DNA of 64,000 nt from the NCBI RefSeq assembly GCF_000426865.1, contig NZ_KE384582.1, positions 62,001 through 126,000 on the forward strand, in the 5' to 3' direction. Positions within the stretch are counted from its first letter, which is position 1; every line of letters starts with the position of its first letter. The translations under genes and the position numbers were made by a program. The notes under the pieces were generated by a model that saw nothing but the letters and a program-made list of their open reading frames with translations, had not been told where the DNA came from and searched no databases. Source of the stretch: Citrifermentans bremense R1 (GTDB lineage Bacteria > Desulfobacterota > Desulfuromonadia > Geobacterales > Geobacteraceae). This document shows, piece by piece, positions 16,431-25,600 of this stretch.

Positions 16431-17783
16431 TCACTTGCAGGGGTGCAGCATCTCGGCCAGCTCGAAGGCGAGCTCCACGCTCTGCTCGGCGTTCAGGCGC
16501 GGATCGCAGTTGGTCTGGTAGTTCAGGTGCAGGTGCTTGTCCAAAAGCTGACGGCTGCCGCCGGTGCACTCGGTGACGTGGTCGCCGGTGAGCTCCAGGT
16601 GCACACCCCCGGCGACGGTCCCCTCTGCCTTGTGTATCTGATAGAAATTCTTGATCTCCCGCAGGATGTCCTCGAACTTCCTGGATTTCTGACCGTACTC
16701 GTTCTGGTAGGTGTTGCCGTGCATGGGGTCGCAGCTCCAGACCACCTTGAAACCCTCCTGCTTCATCTCTTTCAAAAGCTTGGGGAGGTAGGAATCGATC
16801 TTGTCGGCGCCGAAGCGGGTGATCAGGGTGAGCCGCCCCGGCTCGTTGTCCGGGTTCAACCGCTGCGCCAGGGCCTTCACGGTGTCGATGTCGTAGCTCG
16901 GCCCCACCTTCATCCCCAGCGGGTTTCTCACCCCGCTCAGGAACTCGACGTGCGCCCCGTCCAATTGTCTCGTGCGGTCGCCGATCCAGAGCATGTGCGC
17001 GCTGCAGTCGTACCACCCTCCGCTGGTGGAATCCATCCGGGTGAGCGCCTCCTCGTAGTCGAGCAGCAGGGCCTCGTGCGAGGTGTAGAGCGTCACCTGG
17101 TTCAACTGCGGGGTGTGCTGAGGGTCGAGGCCAATGGCGGTCATGAAGTTGATGGTCTTCCAGATTTGCCGGACCAGATCCTCGTACTTCTGCCCGGCGG
17201 GAAGGGCGTCGAGCGAGGCGCGGTGCCAGGCCTGCACCCGCTCCAGCGAGGCGTACCCGCCGAGCGTGAAGGAGCGGACCAGGTTCAGCGTCGCCGCGGC
17301 CCGGTAATACCCCTCCAGCATCCGGCGCGGATCGGGGGTCCTCGCCTCCAGGTTCGCGTCGGGGCTGTTCACCATGTCGCCGCGGTAGCTGGGGAGTTCG
17401 GTCCCGTGCACCATCTCGGTGTCGGACGAGCGCGGCTTCGCGTACTGCCCGGCGATCCTCCCTATCTTGATGACCCGCTTCTCGCCGGCAAAGGCGAGCA
17501 CCACCGACATCTGCAGGATCACCTTCAAGAGCTCTCTGATGTCCGGGCCGGTGCAGCGGGAAAAATCCTCGGCGCAGTCGCCGCATTGCAGCACGAAGGC
17601 GCGACCTTCCACGGCGTCGGCCAACTGCGCCTTCAGGGTCTGGCACTCGCCTGCAAACACCAGCGGCGGGAGCTGGGACAGCGTCTTCTGCGTCTCCTCC
17701 AGCGCCGATCCCGCTGGCCACACCGGTTGCTGCAAGGCGCGAAAAGAACGCCAGCTCGATTTCGTCCATTTCTGGCTAGGCAT
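16431..17783 (-). CDS. Class II 3-deoxy-7-phosphoheptulonate (DAHP) synthase
   Basis: A 450-residue enzyme of the plant/mycobacterial class II type, catalysing phosphoenolpyruvate plus erythrose-4-phosphate to DAHP, the first step of the shikimate pathway. Diagnostic segments are PPLVFAGE, FVLQCGDCAEDF (metal-binding Cys), RIAGQYAKPRS, GDMVNSPDAN, WIGDRTRQLDGAHVEFLSGVRNPLG, and CDPMHGN with GGVHLELTGDHVTEC. Length is usual for the class. It precedes pepA on the same strand with 100 bp between, and no other aromatic-pathway gene is adjacent. Feedback regulation cannot be read from the sequence. Confidence 0.93.
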   Translation of the reverse strand: MPSQKWTKSSWRSFRALQQPVWPAGSALEETQKTLSQLPPLVFAGECQTLKAQLADAVEGRAFVLQCGDCAEDFSRCTGPDIRELLKVILQMSVVLAFAGEKRVIKIGRIAGQYAKPRSSDTEMVHGTELPSYRGDMVNSPDANLEARTPDPRRMLEGYYRAAATLNLVRSFTLGGYASLERVQAWHRASLDALPAGQKYEDLVRQIWKTINFMTAIGLDPQHTPQLNQVTLYTSHEALLLDYEEALTRMDSTSGGWYDCSAHMLWIGDRTRQLDGAHVEFLSGVRNPLGMKVGPSYDIDTVKALAQRLNPDNEPGRLTLITRFGADKIDSYLPKLLKEMKQEGFKVVWSCDPMHGNTYQNEYGQKSRKFEDILREIKNFYQIHKAEGTVAGGVHLELTGDHVTECTGGSRQLLDKHLHLNYQTNCDPRLNAEQSVELAFELAEMLHPCK

Positions 17784-17940
17784 GTTTTGACCTCTCTGCT
17801 ACTTTGTAGTGTCTGCTGAGCCCAAGGCGGTACGCCGGTCGAGGCGCCTGCAATGGTAACAGGATTAGCTGCGTTAAAAAACAAAAATGTTAATAAAATC
17901 AAGTAAAGCCGGGTCAAACCAGGCTGAGAAGAGGGACGTC

Positions 17941-19443
17941 GTGGTAGTATTCTCGATCATGGAAAGCGAAGAGCAGCGAGAAATAGGGGCCGAAGAGGGC
18001 GTGGCCGCCGAAGAAAAGGGATGGGAAACGGCGCCGGAGCGAGGTGCTGCTCCCCCTGCCGAAGGCGGGAACAAGGGGCTTCTGCCCGGGTTGCTATGCG
18101 ACCTTAAAGGCGGCGCCCGCCTCTCGCTTTTGCTCCGTTCCGACCTGGAGCGGCTGGATGCCACTTCCGCGCGCCTGGTGCTCCTGGTGCTGACGGACCT
18201 GGCGCTGAACCTCCTCTGTTCCTTCGTGCTGGTCGGGACCGGGGGGTATTTTTCCTACTCCTCGCTCCCGGGCTTCTTCTTTCACCTGCCGCTGTTGCTC
18301 CTTATAGGCCTTGTTGCGGGAAGGCTCCTCTCCCGCTGCGGGGCGGCACCCGCCGTCGCCGCAGCTCTCATAGCTCTCAGCATCCCCATCGAGTTTTGCC
18401 ACTCCATCCTGGAAGCGGTGGCGCAGCTGCGCCATTTCGAGTGGCTCCAGGATTACCTCACCGCTCCGCACTATTACCGCTTCTACTGGTGGTGGGGAGC
18501 CGCGGCGCTCCTCTTTTTGTTCCGCATCGATCCGGCGCGGGGCCTGCGCCGGCTCAGGCTTCCCCTGCTCTTCGCTCTTTTGGTGCTCCCCCCGCTTTGG
18601 TACTTTCCCCGGGGGGACCTCTGGGCCAGTTCCGCCCAGGAGAGCGAGAGCGGCGAGCTGAGCCTGACCGACGAGGTCCTCGCGGCGCAGGCAAAGCTGT
18701 TGGACCGCGAGCTTGCCGCGCTGAAGCCGGGTCGCCCCGGTGTCACCGACATCTACTTCGTCGGTTTCGCGGGCGACGCCTCCCAGGACGTGTTCCTGAA
18801 GGAGCTCAACTACGCCAAGGGGCTCTTCGACCGGCGCTTCGGTACCTCGGGACGGTCGGTGCTTCTGGCCAACAACCCGCAGAGCGCGACCACGCTCCCC
18901 TTCGCCAGCGCTGGGAACCTTGAGCGCACCCTGGTGCGTATAGGCGAAGTGATGAACCGCGACGAGGACCTGGTTTTCCTTTACTTAAGCTCGCACGGCT
19001 CCAGAGACCACGAGCTCGCGGTGAACAACCCCCCACTGGAGCTGAAGCAGCTGACGCCCGAGCTCTTGAAGCGCGAGCTGGCCTTGGCCGGGATCAAATG
19101 GAAAGTGGTCGTGGTCTCGGCCTGCTTCTCCGGCGGCTTCGTTCCGCCGCTGCAGGACGACGGGACCCTGGTGATGACGGCGGCGGATGCCACCCATGAG
19201 TCTTTCGGCTGCGGCTTCGGCGAGGATTTCACCTGGTTCGGGGAGGCGTTCCTGGAGGGCGCCATGAGTAAAGAGTTCTCCTTCACGGCGGCCTTCGATC
19301 GTGCGCGGGAGACCATCAGGAAGTGGGAGGAGGAGCGGGGCGAGACCCCGTCCAACCCCCAGATCTCATTGGGGAAGGGGATCGAACCAAAGCTCGGCCT
19401 TCTGGAGAAGGTACTGAAGGAGGGGAAATCCAAGAAACCATAA
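17941..19443 (+). CDS. Membrane-anchored C13 (legumain-like) peptidase
   Basis: About 500 residues. The N-terminal 60 residues are charged, followed by roughly five membrane helices (residues about 70-230, including LVLLVLTDLALNLLCSFVLVG and AALLFLF), then a caspase-like fold. The catalytic dyad is visible as LYLSSHGSRDH (His) and VVVSACFSGGF (Cys), matching Peptidase_C13. The soluble domain probably faces the periplasm, though topology was not computed. The start is uncertain: GTG at 17941 has AGAGGGA at a good distance; ATG at 17959 is an alternative. C13 enzymes cleave after Asn/Asp or act as transamidases; the substrate here is unknown. Confidence 0.8.
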   Translation: MVVFSIMESEEQREIGAEEGVAAEEKGWETAPERGAAPPAEGGNKGLLPGLLCDLKGGARLSLLLRSDLERLDATSARLVLLVLTDLALNLLCSFVLVGTGGYFSYSSLPGFFFHLPLLLLIGLVAGRLLSRCGAAPAVAAALIALSIPIEFCHSILEAVAQLRHFEWLQDYLTAPHYYRFYWWWGAAALLFLFRIDPARGLRRLRLPLLFALLVLPPLWYFPRGDLWASSAQESESGELSLTDEVLAAQAKLLDRELAALKPGRPGVTDIYFVGFAGDASQDVFLKELNYAKGLFDRRFGTSGRSVLLANNPQSATTLPFASAGNLERTLVRIGEVMNRDEDLVFLYLSSHGSRDHELAVNNPPLELKQLTPELLKRELALAGIKWKVVVVSACFSGGFVPPLQDDGTLVMTAADATHESFGCGFGEDFTWFGEAFLEGAMSKEFSFTAAFDRARETIRKWEEERGETPSNPQISLGKGIEPKLGLLEKVLKEGKSKKP

Positions 19444-19450
19444 AGGCGAC

Positions 19451-19560
19451 TTAACAGGGATGAAGGGGATTGAAGGGATAAAAACGAGAAGCCATAGGTA
19501 AGAGCGGAAAAAATCCTTTTGTTCTGGGATTATCCCCTGCATCCCCTTTATCCCTGTTAA
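19451..19560. repeat. Inverted repeat of TAACAGGGATGAAGGGGAT type
   Basis: TTAACAGGGATGAAGGGG on the left is complementary to the right-hand CCCCTTTATCCCTGTTAA, with a spacer of about 50-60 bases. It fills the gap between the convergent C13 peptidase and tldD genes and could act as a terminator for both. Confidence 0.78.
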
Positions 19561-19572
19561 ACGTTTTTTGTC

Positions 19573-20955
19573 TTACCCGGCGCCGCCGATGGTGATCCCC
19601 GAGATGAGCAGGGTCGGCTGCGCGTCGGAGACCGGGACCCCCTGGCCGTCCTTGCCGCAGGTGCCGATTCCGAAACCCAGGTCGTTCCCCACCATGGTTA
19701 TCTTCCTGAGCACCTCGGGGCCGTTTCCGGTGAGCGTGGCGCCCCGAACCGGCTCTCCCACCGCGCCGTTTTCTATCAGGAACCCTTCCGATACCTCGAA
19801 GACGAAGTCCCCGGTCACCGTGTTCACCTGTCCCCCACCCATCCGCTTCACGAAAAGGCCGCGGTCTACGCTCCTGACGATCTGCGCCGGGTCGCTTTTC
19901 CCCGGGGCGATGAGCGTGTTGGTCATGCGGACGATGGGGCGCGAGCGGTACGACTCCCGCCTCCCGTTGCCGGTGGAGGCGCAGCCGTCTTTCATGGCCG
20001 AGAGCCGGTCGTACATGTAACCCTTGAGGACGCCGTTTTCCACCAGCACGGTCCTTTGCGCCGCGGTACCCTCGCCGTCGAAGGCGAAGGAGCCGCGTGC
20101 GTTGGGGATGGTGGCGTCGTCTATCACCGTGACCAGTTCCGAGGCGACCGTTTCACCGATCCTGCCGCGGTAGACGGAGGTCCCCGCCTGCACCAGATCC
20201 GCTTCCAGTCCGTGCCCTATCGCCTCGTGCACCATGGTCCCCCCCGCCTCGCTGGAGAGAACGACCGGCAGAGGGCCCGAGGGGGCTTTCTGCGCTCCCA
20301 GCATCATCACCCCGCGCGCGGCCGCCTTTAGCGCCAGATCCTCCGGGGAAGCGGCGTCGAAAAGCTCGAAGCCGCGCGCAGCGCCCACCGGCTCGTAGCC
20401 GGTCTGGGTCACCTTTCCTTCCTGCGCCACCGCCTGCACGATGAAGACGGTCGCGGTGCTGTTGTCCTCGTGAAATTCCCCCAGCGAGTTCACCGTCTGG
20501 ACCTTCGTCTGCGCATCCCGGTACATCGCCATGACCTGGCGCACCCTCTTGTCGAAACCCCGCGCCGCCCTGTCGGCCCGGTTCACCAGCGCAACCTTCT
20601 GGGCCAGCTCGATGCTGTCGGGTCGGATGCCGATGGCAAAGCCCGGCGCGACCCTGCGCTCGCAGAGGTTGAACTCGGCGTGGGGCACGCCGCCGCGCAC
20701 ACCGCGGCTTACCGTGGCGGCCAGGCGCAGCAGCGACTCCTGGTCCAACTGGTTGGTATAGGCGTAGGCGGTGGAGAAGCCGGAGATCACCCTGATGCCG
20801 ATGCCTCGGTCGGCGGAGGAGAGGACCCTTTCCACCTTGCCGTCCTCGCAGACGACCGCGGTAGAGGCGCCGGCCTCGTAATAGATCTCCGCGAACTCGC
20901 CGCCGGCGGAGAGGGCGCGGCGCAGTATGGCTGCGGCGTCTATGGTTTCGAGCAT
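19573..20955 (-). CDS. tldD: TldD metalloprotease
   Basis: A 460-residue TldD-type subunit of the TldD/TldE (PmbA) zinc protease that trims small peptides and, in E. coli, matures microcin B17 and degrades CcdA. The zinc site HEAIGHGLEAD is present near residue 245, which distinguishes active TldD from the inactive TldE partner. GIRVISG and the C-terminal GTCGKDGQGVPVSDAQPTL are also typical. No tldE is seen in the window. GGAGGG precedes the ATG. The upstream DUF4911 gene overlaps it by 16 bp, so they are probably co-transcribed. Confidence 0.93.
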   Translation of the reverse strand: MLETIDAAAILRRALSAGGEFAEIYYEAGASTAVVCEDGKVERVLSSADRGIGIRVISGFSTAYAYTNQLDQESLLRLAATVSRGVRGGVPHAEFNLCERRVAPGFAIGIRPDSIELAQKVALVNRADRAARGFDKRVRQVMAMYRDAQTKVQTVNSLGEFHEDNSTATVFIVQAVAQEGKVTQTGYEPVGAARGFELFDAASPEDLALKAAARGVMMLGAQKAPSGPLPVVLSSEAGGTMVHEAIGHGLEADLVQAGTSVYRGRIGETVASELVTVIDDATIPNARGSFAFDGEGTAAQRTVLVENGVLKGYMYDRLSAMKDGCASTGNGRRESYRSRPIVRMTNTLIAPGKSDPAQIVRSVDRGLFVKRMGGGQVNTVTGDFVFEVSEGFLIENGAVGEPVRGATLTGNGPEVLRKITMVGNDLGFGIGTCGKDGQGVPVSDAQPTLLISGITIGGAG

Positions 20956-21203
20956 GGTTCACCCTCCTCATTCACCTCGGCGATCTCGATCTCCTTGGCG
21001 ATCTCCTGCATCAGCGCCTCTACGTCGCCGGCGAAGCAAAGCGGAAAGCTGACGCGGATGAGGCCGCGCTTGCCGTCGATGGTGCTCATGGTGTTGAGCC
21101 CCTCGTACGCCTCCAGGATGGACTTCAGGTAGACGATGTCGCGGTTCGCGAGCTTATAGTAGCGGCTCCCCGTCTCCGTATATTTCGATGCCGGCTGTCC
21201 CAT
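20940..21203 (-). CDS. DUF4911-like small protein
   Basis: An 87-residue cytoplasmic protein with the look of DUF4911: RDIVYLKSILEAYEGLN followed by an ACT-like beta segment (IRVSFPLCFAGDVEALMQEIAKE). The reading frame extends farther upstream, but the ATG at 21203 has GGAGAG six bases before it and gives the usual family length. Its 3' end overlaps the start of tldD. Function is unknown; the fold could be a small-molecule-sensing ACT-like domain. Confidence 0.75.
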   Translation of the reverse strand: MGQPASKYTETGSRYYKLANRDIVYLKSILEAYEGLNTMSTIDGKRGLIRVSFPLCFAGDVEALMQEIAKEIEIAEVNEEGEPCSKP

Positions 21204-21332
21204 TCTCAGGCTCTCCTGTCCACTTCGGGTTGACCCTCGTTTCGGGTCGCATCTACATATCATCTGGCTGGTGAAAAGACAAATTTTCTTTGGCTCTTGC
21301 CTCTCCTCGATCCTCTGTTATTTTTCTAAGTT

Positions 21333-22640
21333 ATGACGTTAATTAATATTAATAAATATGGAGCAAGGGGTAAATGCCCGTCTTTCCTGCTGGCGCAGCT
21401 TTGCTGCGCTTTGCTTTTATTGCTTCTCATGGGAAATGAGGCCTTTGCGGCATACCAGGCCGACCTCATGGTGAGGCTTGCCAACGAGGGTGATTCCTCC
21501 TACGTGGGGGCCGGGATATTCGAGACGACAGCCGTGATCCAGTCGAAGTCGCAGGGTTCCTATTCCGGGTACCCCGCGCAGTTCCGGGTCCAGGTGAAGA
21601 ACGCGGGCGACCAGGCCGACAGCTTCGTCCTCACCGGCCCGGCCAGCGGCAGCGGCTTCACGGTGAGCTACCGCGACCAGGGAGGGGTGGAGCGGGCGGC
21701 CCAGTTCGCCGCAGGCGGGTACCGAACCGAAGCCCTTGCCCCAGGCGCCTCCGCCGTGCTGCTGGTGCAGGTGACCCTGGACCGTTTCACCCAGGGGGCA
21801 AGCTACCGCGTCCCAATCACAGCGGTTTCCGTCGCTGATCCTGCCGGGGCGGACCAGGTGAAGACGGAGACCGTCGCCTGCGGCCTCACCGCCGCGGTCA
21901 CCGTTTCTGCGCCCCCCGATGGCTTCGGTGCGCCAGGCTCCCTGGTGATTTATCCCTATACCGTCACCAATGTCGGCAACGCTGTGAACAGCTTCGCTCT
22001 TTCCTTGGAGAGCGGCGCCCCCTGGCCGTGGACCCTTTACGCGGACGACGGGGCGGGAGGAGGAATTGCAAGTGACGGAGTCAGGCAGACCGGGGAAAGC
22101 AACCGCTGCGTCTCCACCGGCCCGCTCGCCCCAGGTGCCTCCCATCGCTTCTTCCTTGCCGTCGCCATACCCGAGTCTGGGAGCGACGGCGCCCGGGCGG
22201 ATGCGCGCCTGGCTGTTGCAGGGGAGGGGGCCAGCGGTAACGACCAGGTCACCACCACCGCCCTGGCCGCCGTCCTCACGCTCTCCGACGGCGTGCGCAA
22301 CCTGAGCAAGGGGGGGGGCTTCGCATCGACCGTCGACGCCGTTCCAGGTGACCTGCTGCAGTACCGGATGGCGATCACCAACAGCGGGTCGGCCCCGGCC
22401 ACCGCGGTGCGGGTCGAGAGCCCGCTGCCGGCCGGGCTGAAACTGAACCCCGATTCCCTGGTGGTAGCCCTGGCCGCCGATGGGGAAGCGGCACCTTGCC
22501 CGGCGGCCCACTGCGGCCGGGCCTGGGGAACCGCAGGGAGCATCGTCGCCCTTTTGGGCGAGGGTGCCAGCGAGACAACCGGCGGCACACTCACGCCCGG
22601 AAAGACGGTTTATCTTTTCTTCAAAGCGCAGGTCGAATGA
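21333..22640 (+). CDS. Exported DUF11-like conserved-repeat protein
   Basis: A 435-residue exported protein. A signal peptide (about residues 1-40, hydrophobic CCALLLLLLMGNEAFA) is followed by beta-rich repeats of the type VTNVGNAVNSFALSLESG and ITNSGSAPATAVRVESPLPAGL, the latter being the DUF11 signature. No catalytic motif is visible. It ends 21 bp before the 1977-residue protein, whose N-terminal half has the same repeats, so both are likely parts of one surface structure. A start a few codons downstream is possible because the N-terminus is long for a signal peptide. Confidence 0.78.
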   Translation: MTLININKYGARGKCPSFLLAQLCCALLLLLLMGNEAFAAYQADLMVRLANEGDSSYVGAGIFETTAVIQSKSQGSYSGYPAQFRVQVKNAGDQADSFVLTGPASGSGFTVSYRDQGGVERAAQFAAGGYRTEALAPGASAVLLVQVTLDRFTQGASYRVPITAVSVADPAGADQVKTETVACGLTAAVTVSAPPDGFGAPGSLVIYPYTVTNVGNAVNSFALSLESGAPWPWTLYADDGAGGGIASDGVRQTGESNRCVSTGPLAPGASHRFFLAVAIPESGSDGARADARLAVAGEGASGNDQVTTTALAAVLTLSDGVRNLSKGGGFASTVDAVPGDLLQYRMAITNSGSAPATAVRVESPLPAGLKLNPDSLVVALAADGEAAPCPAAHCGRAWGTAGSIVALLGEGASETTGGTLTPGKTVYLFFKAQVE

Positions 22641-22661
22641 CGATGTGAACTGGGGCAACGC

Positions 22662-25600
22662 ATGGCGATCGCTGCAGGCAAGAAGAGGAGGAGGTGGGGG
22701 GGGCTGCGCCTGATCACGCTCGCGCTCCTGCTTGCCCTTCCCGGTACTGCATTTTCGCTTACCCCGGCAGGGACCGTCATCAGGCACGATTTCAACGCAC
22801 GTTTCGCCACCCCAGGTCTTCGGGAGGTCCGCTCCAACGAGACCCGGGTGAGCGTGAAGGACCTTTCCGACCCGGAGCTGGTTCCCCCGCGTACCGCCAC
22901 CACCAACGCCACTGTCCCAGTCGATTTTCGTCACACCCTCACCAACCGGGGGAACTTCCCCGACAGTTTCAGGCTGAAAGCTGCGGCAGGCGACGCGGCG
23001 CTGCCGGAGAACGGGCAGGCGCCGCTGCTCCGCTTTTACGCCGCTGACGCCGTGACCCCGCTTCCCGCCGACGCCGGCGGCTTTCAGGTAATAGGCCCCC
23101 TTGAACCCGGCGCTTCCGTCGAGCTGGTATTGAGGGCCACGCCGCCGGCGGGAAGCGAGGGGCGGGTGGCGTTGATCGCTGTCAGCGCCACCTCCGTGCT
23201 GGTGCCGGCGCGAAGCGCGAGCCTGACCAACCAGCTACAGGTGCCGGCGGGGGGCGTTTCCTTCCTCAAGGCCGTCTCACCGGTGGGGAGCGTACTTCCC
23301 GGGACCGTTCTCACCTACAGCATCTCGCTTGGGAACAGCGGAGGAGCGCCCGTGGCCGGTGTGCGGGTGGTCGATCCTTTGGACGCCCTTCTCGAATACC
23401 AGCCGGGGAGTGCGGCGCTTCCTGCCGGAGTTCCCGGAACCGTCAGTTTCGACGCCGCAACCCGGACGCTCGTCTTCGACATACCGTGGCTCCCCGCGGG
23501 TTTCAGCGGGGAGATCACCTTTCAGGCCCGTGTCCGGGACGACGCCCCGGGAAACGCCTCCATCGTCAACACCGCCGGGGTCTCCACTGCTGGGAATGCG
23601 GCGCCCTTCCTCAGCAACAGCACCCTCAACACCGTGCTGGTCAGATTGCTCCAGGTAACGAAGACTGCGGGAAGCAGCTCAGCCGAGGCTGGCGACATAG
23701 TGTCGTACGCGGTGCGCGTGCAGAACATCGGCGACGGCGTCTTGGACCATGTCACGGTAGCCGACCGTATTCCCCGCGGCTTCCGCTATCTGAAGGGGTC
23801 GAGCCATGTGGACGGGTTCGTTGTGGCGGACCCGGTGGGAGGGGGGCAGCAGTTGAGTTGGGACCTGGGTAGTTTCGAGCCCGGAGCCTTCAAGGTGCTC
23901 AACTACCGGTTGGTCGTTTCCGCCGAGGCCCCCGTCGGGACCGCCGTCAACTGGGCCCAGGCCACCGGGGCCCCAGCCAGCGGCGGCAGCGTCGTCTCCC
24001 CTCCCGCCAGCGCCTCCGTCAAGGTGAGGGGCTCCGTACTGGGGAGCAAGGCCATTATCATGGGGAGGGTTTTCCATGACGGCAACGGGAACGGTGTGCC
24101 GGATCGAGAGGAGCGGGGCGAGGCCGGGGTGCGGGTGTACCTGGAAGACGGTTCCTTCGTCTTCACCGACGTGGAAGGGCAGTACAGTTTCACCGGGGTT
24201 TCCGCGGGCGACCACGTCTTAAAGCTCGACCGATCCACCCTCGACCCGGGTTTGGTGTCCGTGCCGTACAACACCGCCTTTGCCGGGGTGGGGTGGTCGC
24301 AGTTCATCACCGTCCCCTTCGGCGGCCCGGCGCGCGGCGACTTCGCGCTCGCGACGAACCCGGAAGCGCCGACACCGCAACCATCAGCTCCATCAAGTCC
24401 ACCAAGTCCACAAGGTCCACCAAGTCCGACGCAGTCGGCGCCTCCGGCCGCCGAACCGGCCGCCGGAGCCCGGCTCCGTCTAACCCCTCATCGTGTTGAG
24501 CTTCCGGCGGACGCCAAAACCACCGTCCCCTTCAAGGTCGAGCTCCTGGACTCCGCCGGCAGGCGGGTCCCCGGCTCGACAACAGTCACCCTCTTCCTCG
24601 CCAAAGGTACCCTGCTGGAGCCGGACCTGGACCCGGCCCTCCCGGGCCACCAGATCCGCGTCACCGACGGCCTCGGCGTCTTCCAGGTCCGCTCCGGCCG
24701 TGCCACGGGGGACGACCTCCTCATCGCCAGAGCGGACAACGGCAGCGCCGCCCAGGCGGACCTCTTCTTCAGCCCGGACCGCCGCGACTGGATCCTGGTC
24801 GGCTTGGGCTCCCTCACCCTGGGGGGGAAGGCGGTAAGCGGCAACCTGGAAAAGATCGACAAGGACGACCGCTTCGACGAGGGTATCTTCCACGAGGAAC
24901 GGCTCGCCTTCTTCACCCGCGGAAAGATCCTCGGCAAGTACCTCCTGACCGCCGCCTACGATTCGGACAAGGAACGCCGCGACGGCGTGTTCCAGGCCAT
25001 TGACCCGGAGAAGTACTACCCGGTCTACGGCGACGCCACCGACATAGGGTACGAGGCGGAGTCGCGCGGCAAGATCTACCTCAAGCTGGAAAGCGGCCGC
25101 TCCTACCTCATGGCCGGCGACTACCGCACCGACCTCTCCGAAAACGAATTATCCCGCTACGACCGGGCGCTCAACGGCGCCAAATTCGAGGTCAACACCA
25201 AGTCGGTTACCGTCAAAGGGTTCGAAAGCCGCACCGAGGAGACGGTGACGCGCGACGACATCCCCGGCAACGGCACCTCCGGCCACTATTTCCTCTCCAG
25301 GCGGGACGTTTTCGAGAACAGCGAGCGGGTGCGCATCGAGGTGCGCGACCGCTACCACACCGAACGGGTCATCGCCGTCACCGAGAAGGTCCGCTACGCC
25401 GACTATTCCATCGACTACCAGGCCGGGACCATCCTTTTCAAGGAGCCGGTCCCCTCCCTGGACCAGTTCCTGAACCCGGTCACCATCGTGGTCAACTACC
25501 AGGCCTCAGGCCCCGGGGAGGAGCGCTACGTCTACGGCGGACGCGCCGAAGTCAGAAGCGAAAACGGCTCGCATTTGGGCGGCACCGCGGTGGTGGAGGA

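Noticed and set aside
15948-17819. A 623-codon plus-strand frame over pepA and the DAHP synthase
   Set aside because: Spans two well-supported genes on the other strand and has no recognisable domain.
21417-22934. A 505-codon minus-strand frame over the DUF11 protein
   Set aside because: Opposes two exported proteins with clear signal peptides; low-complexity Gly/Arg/Pro content.
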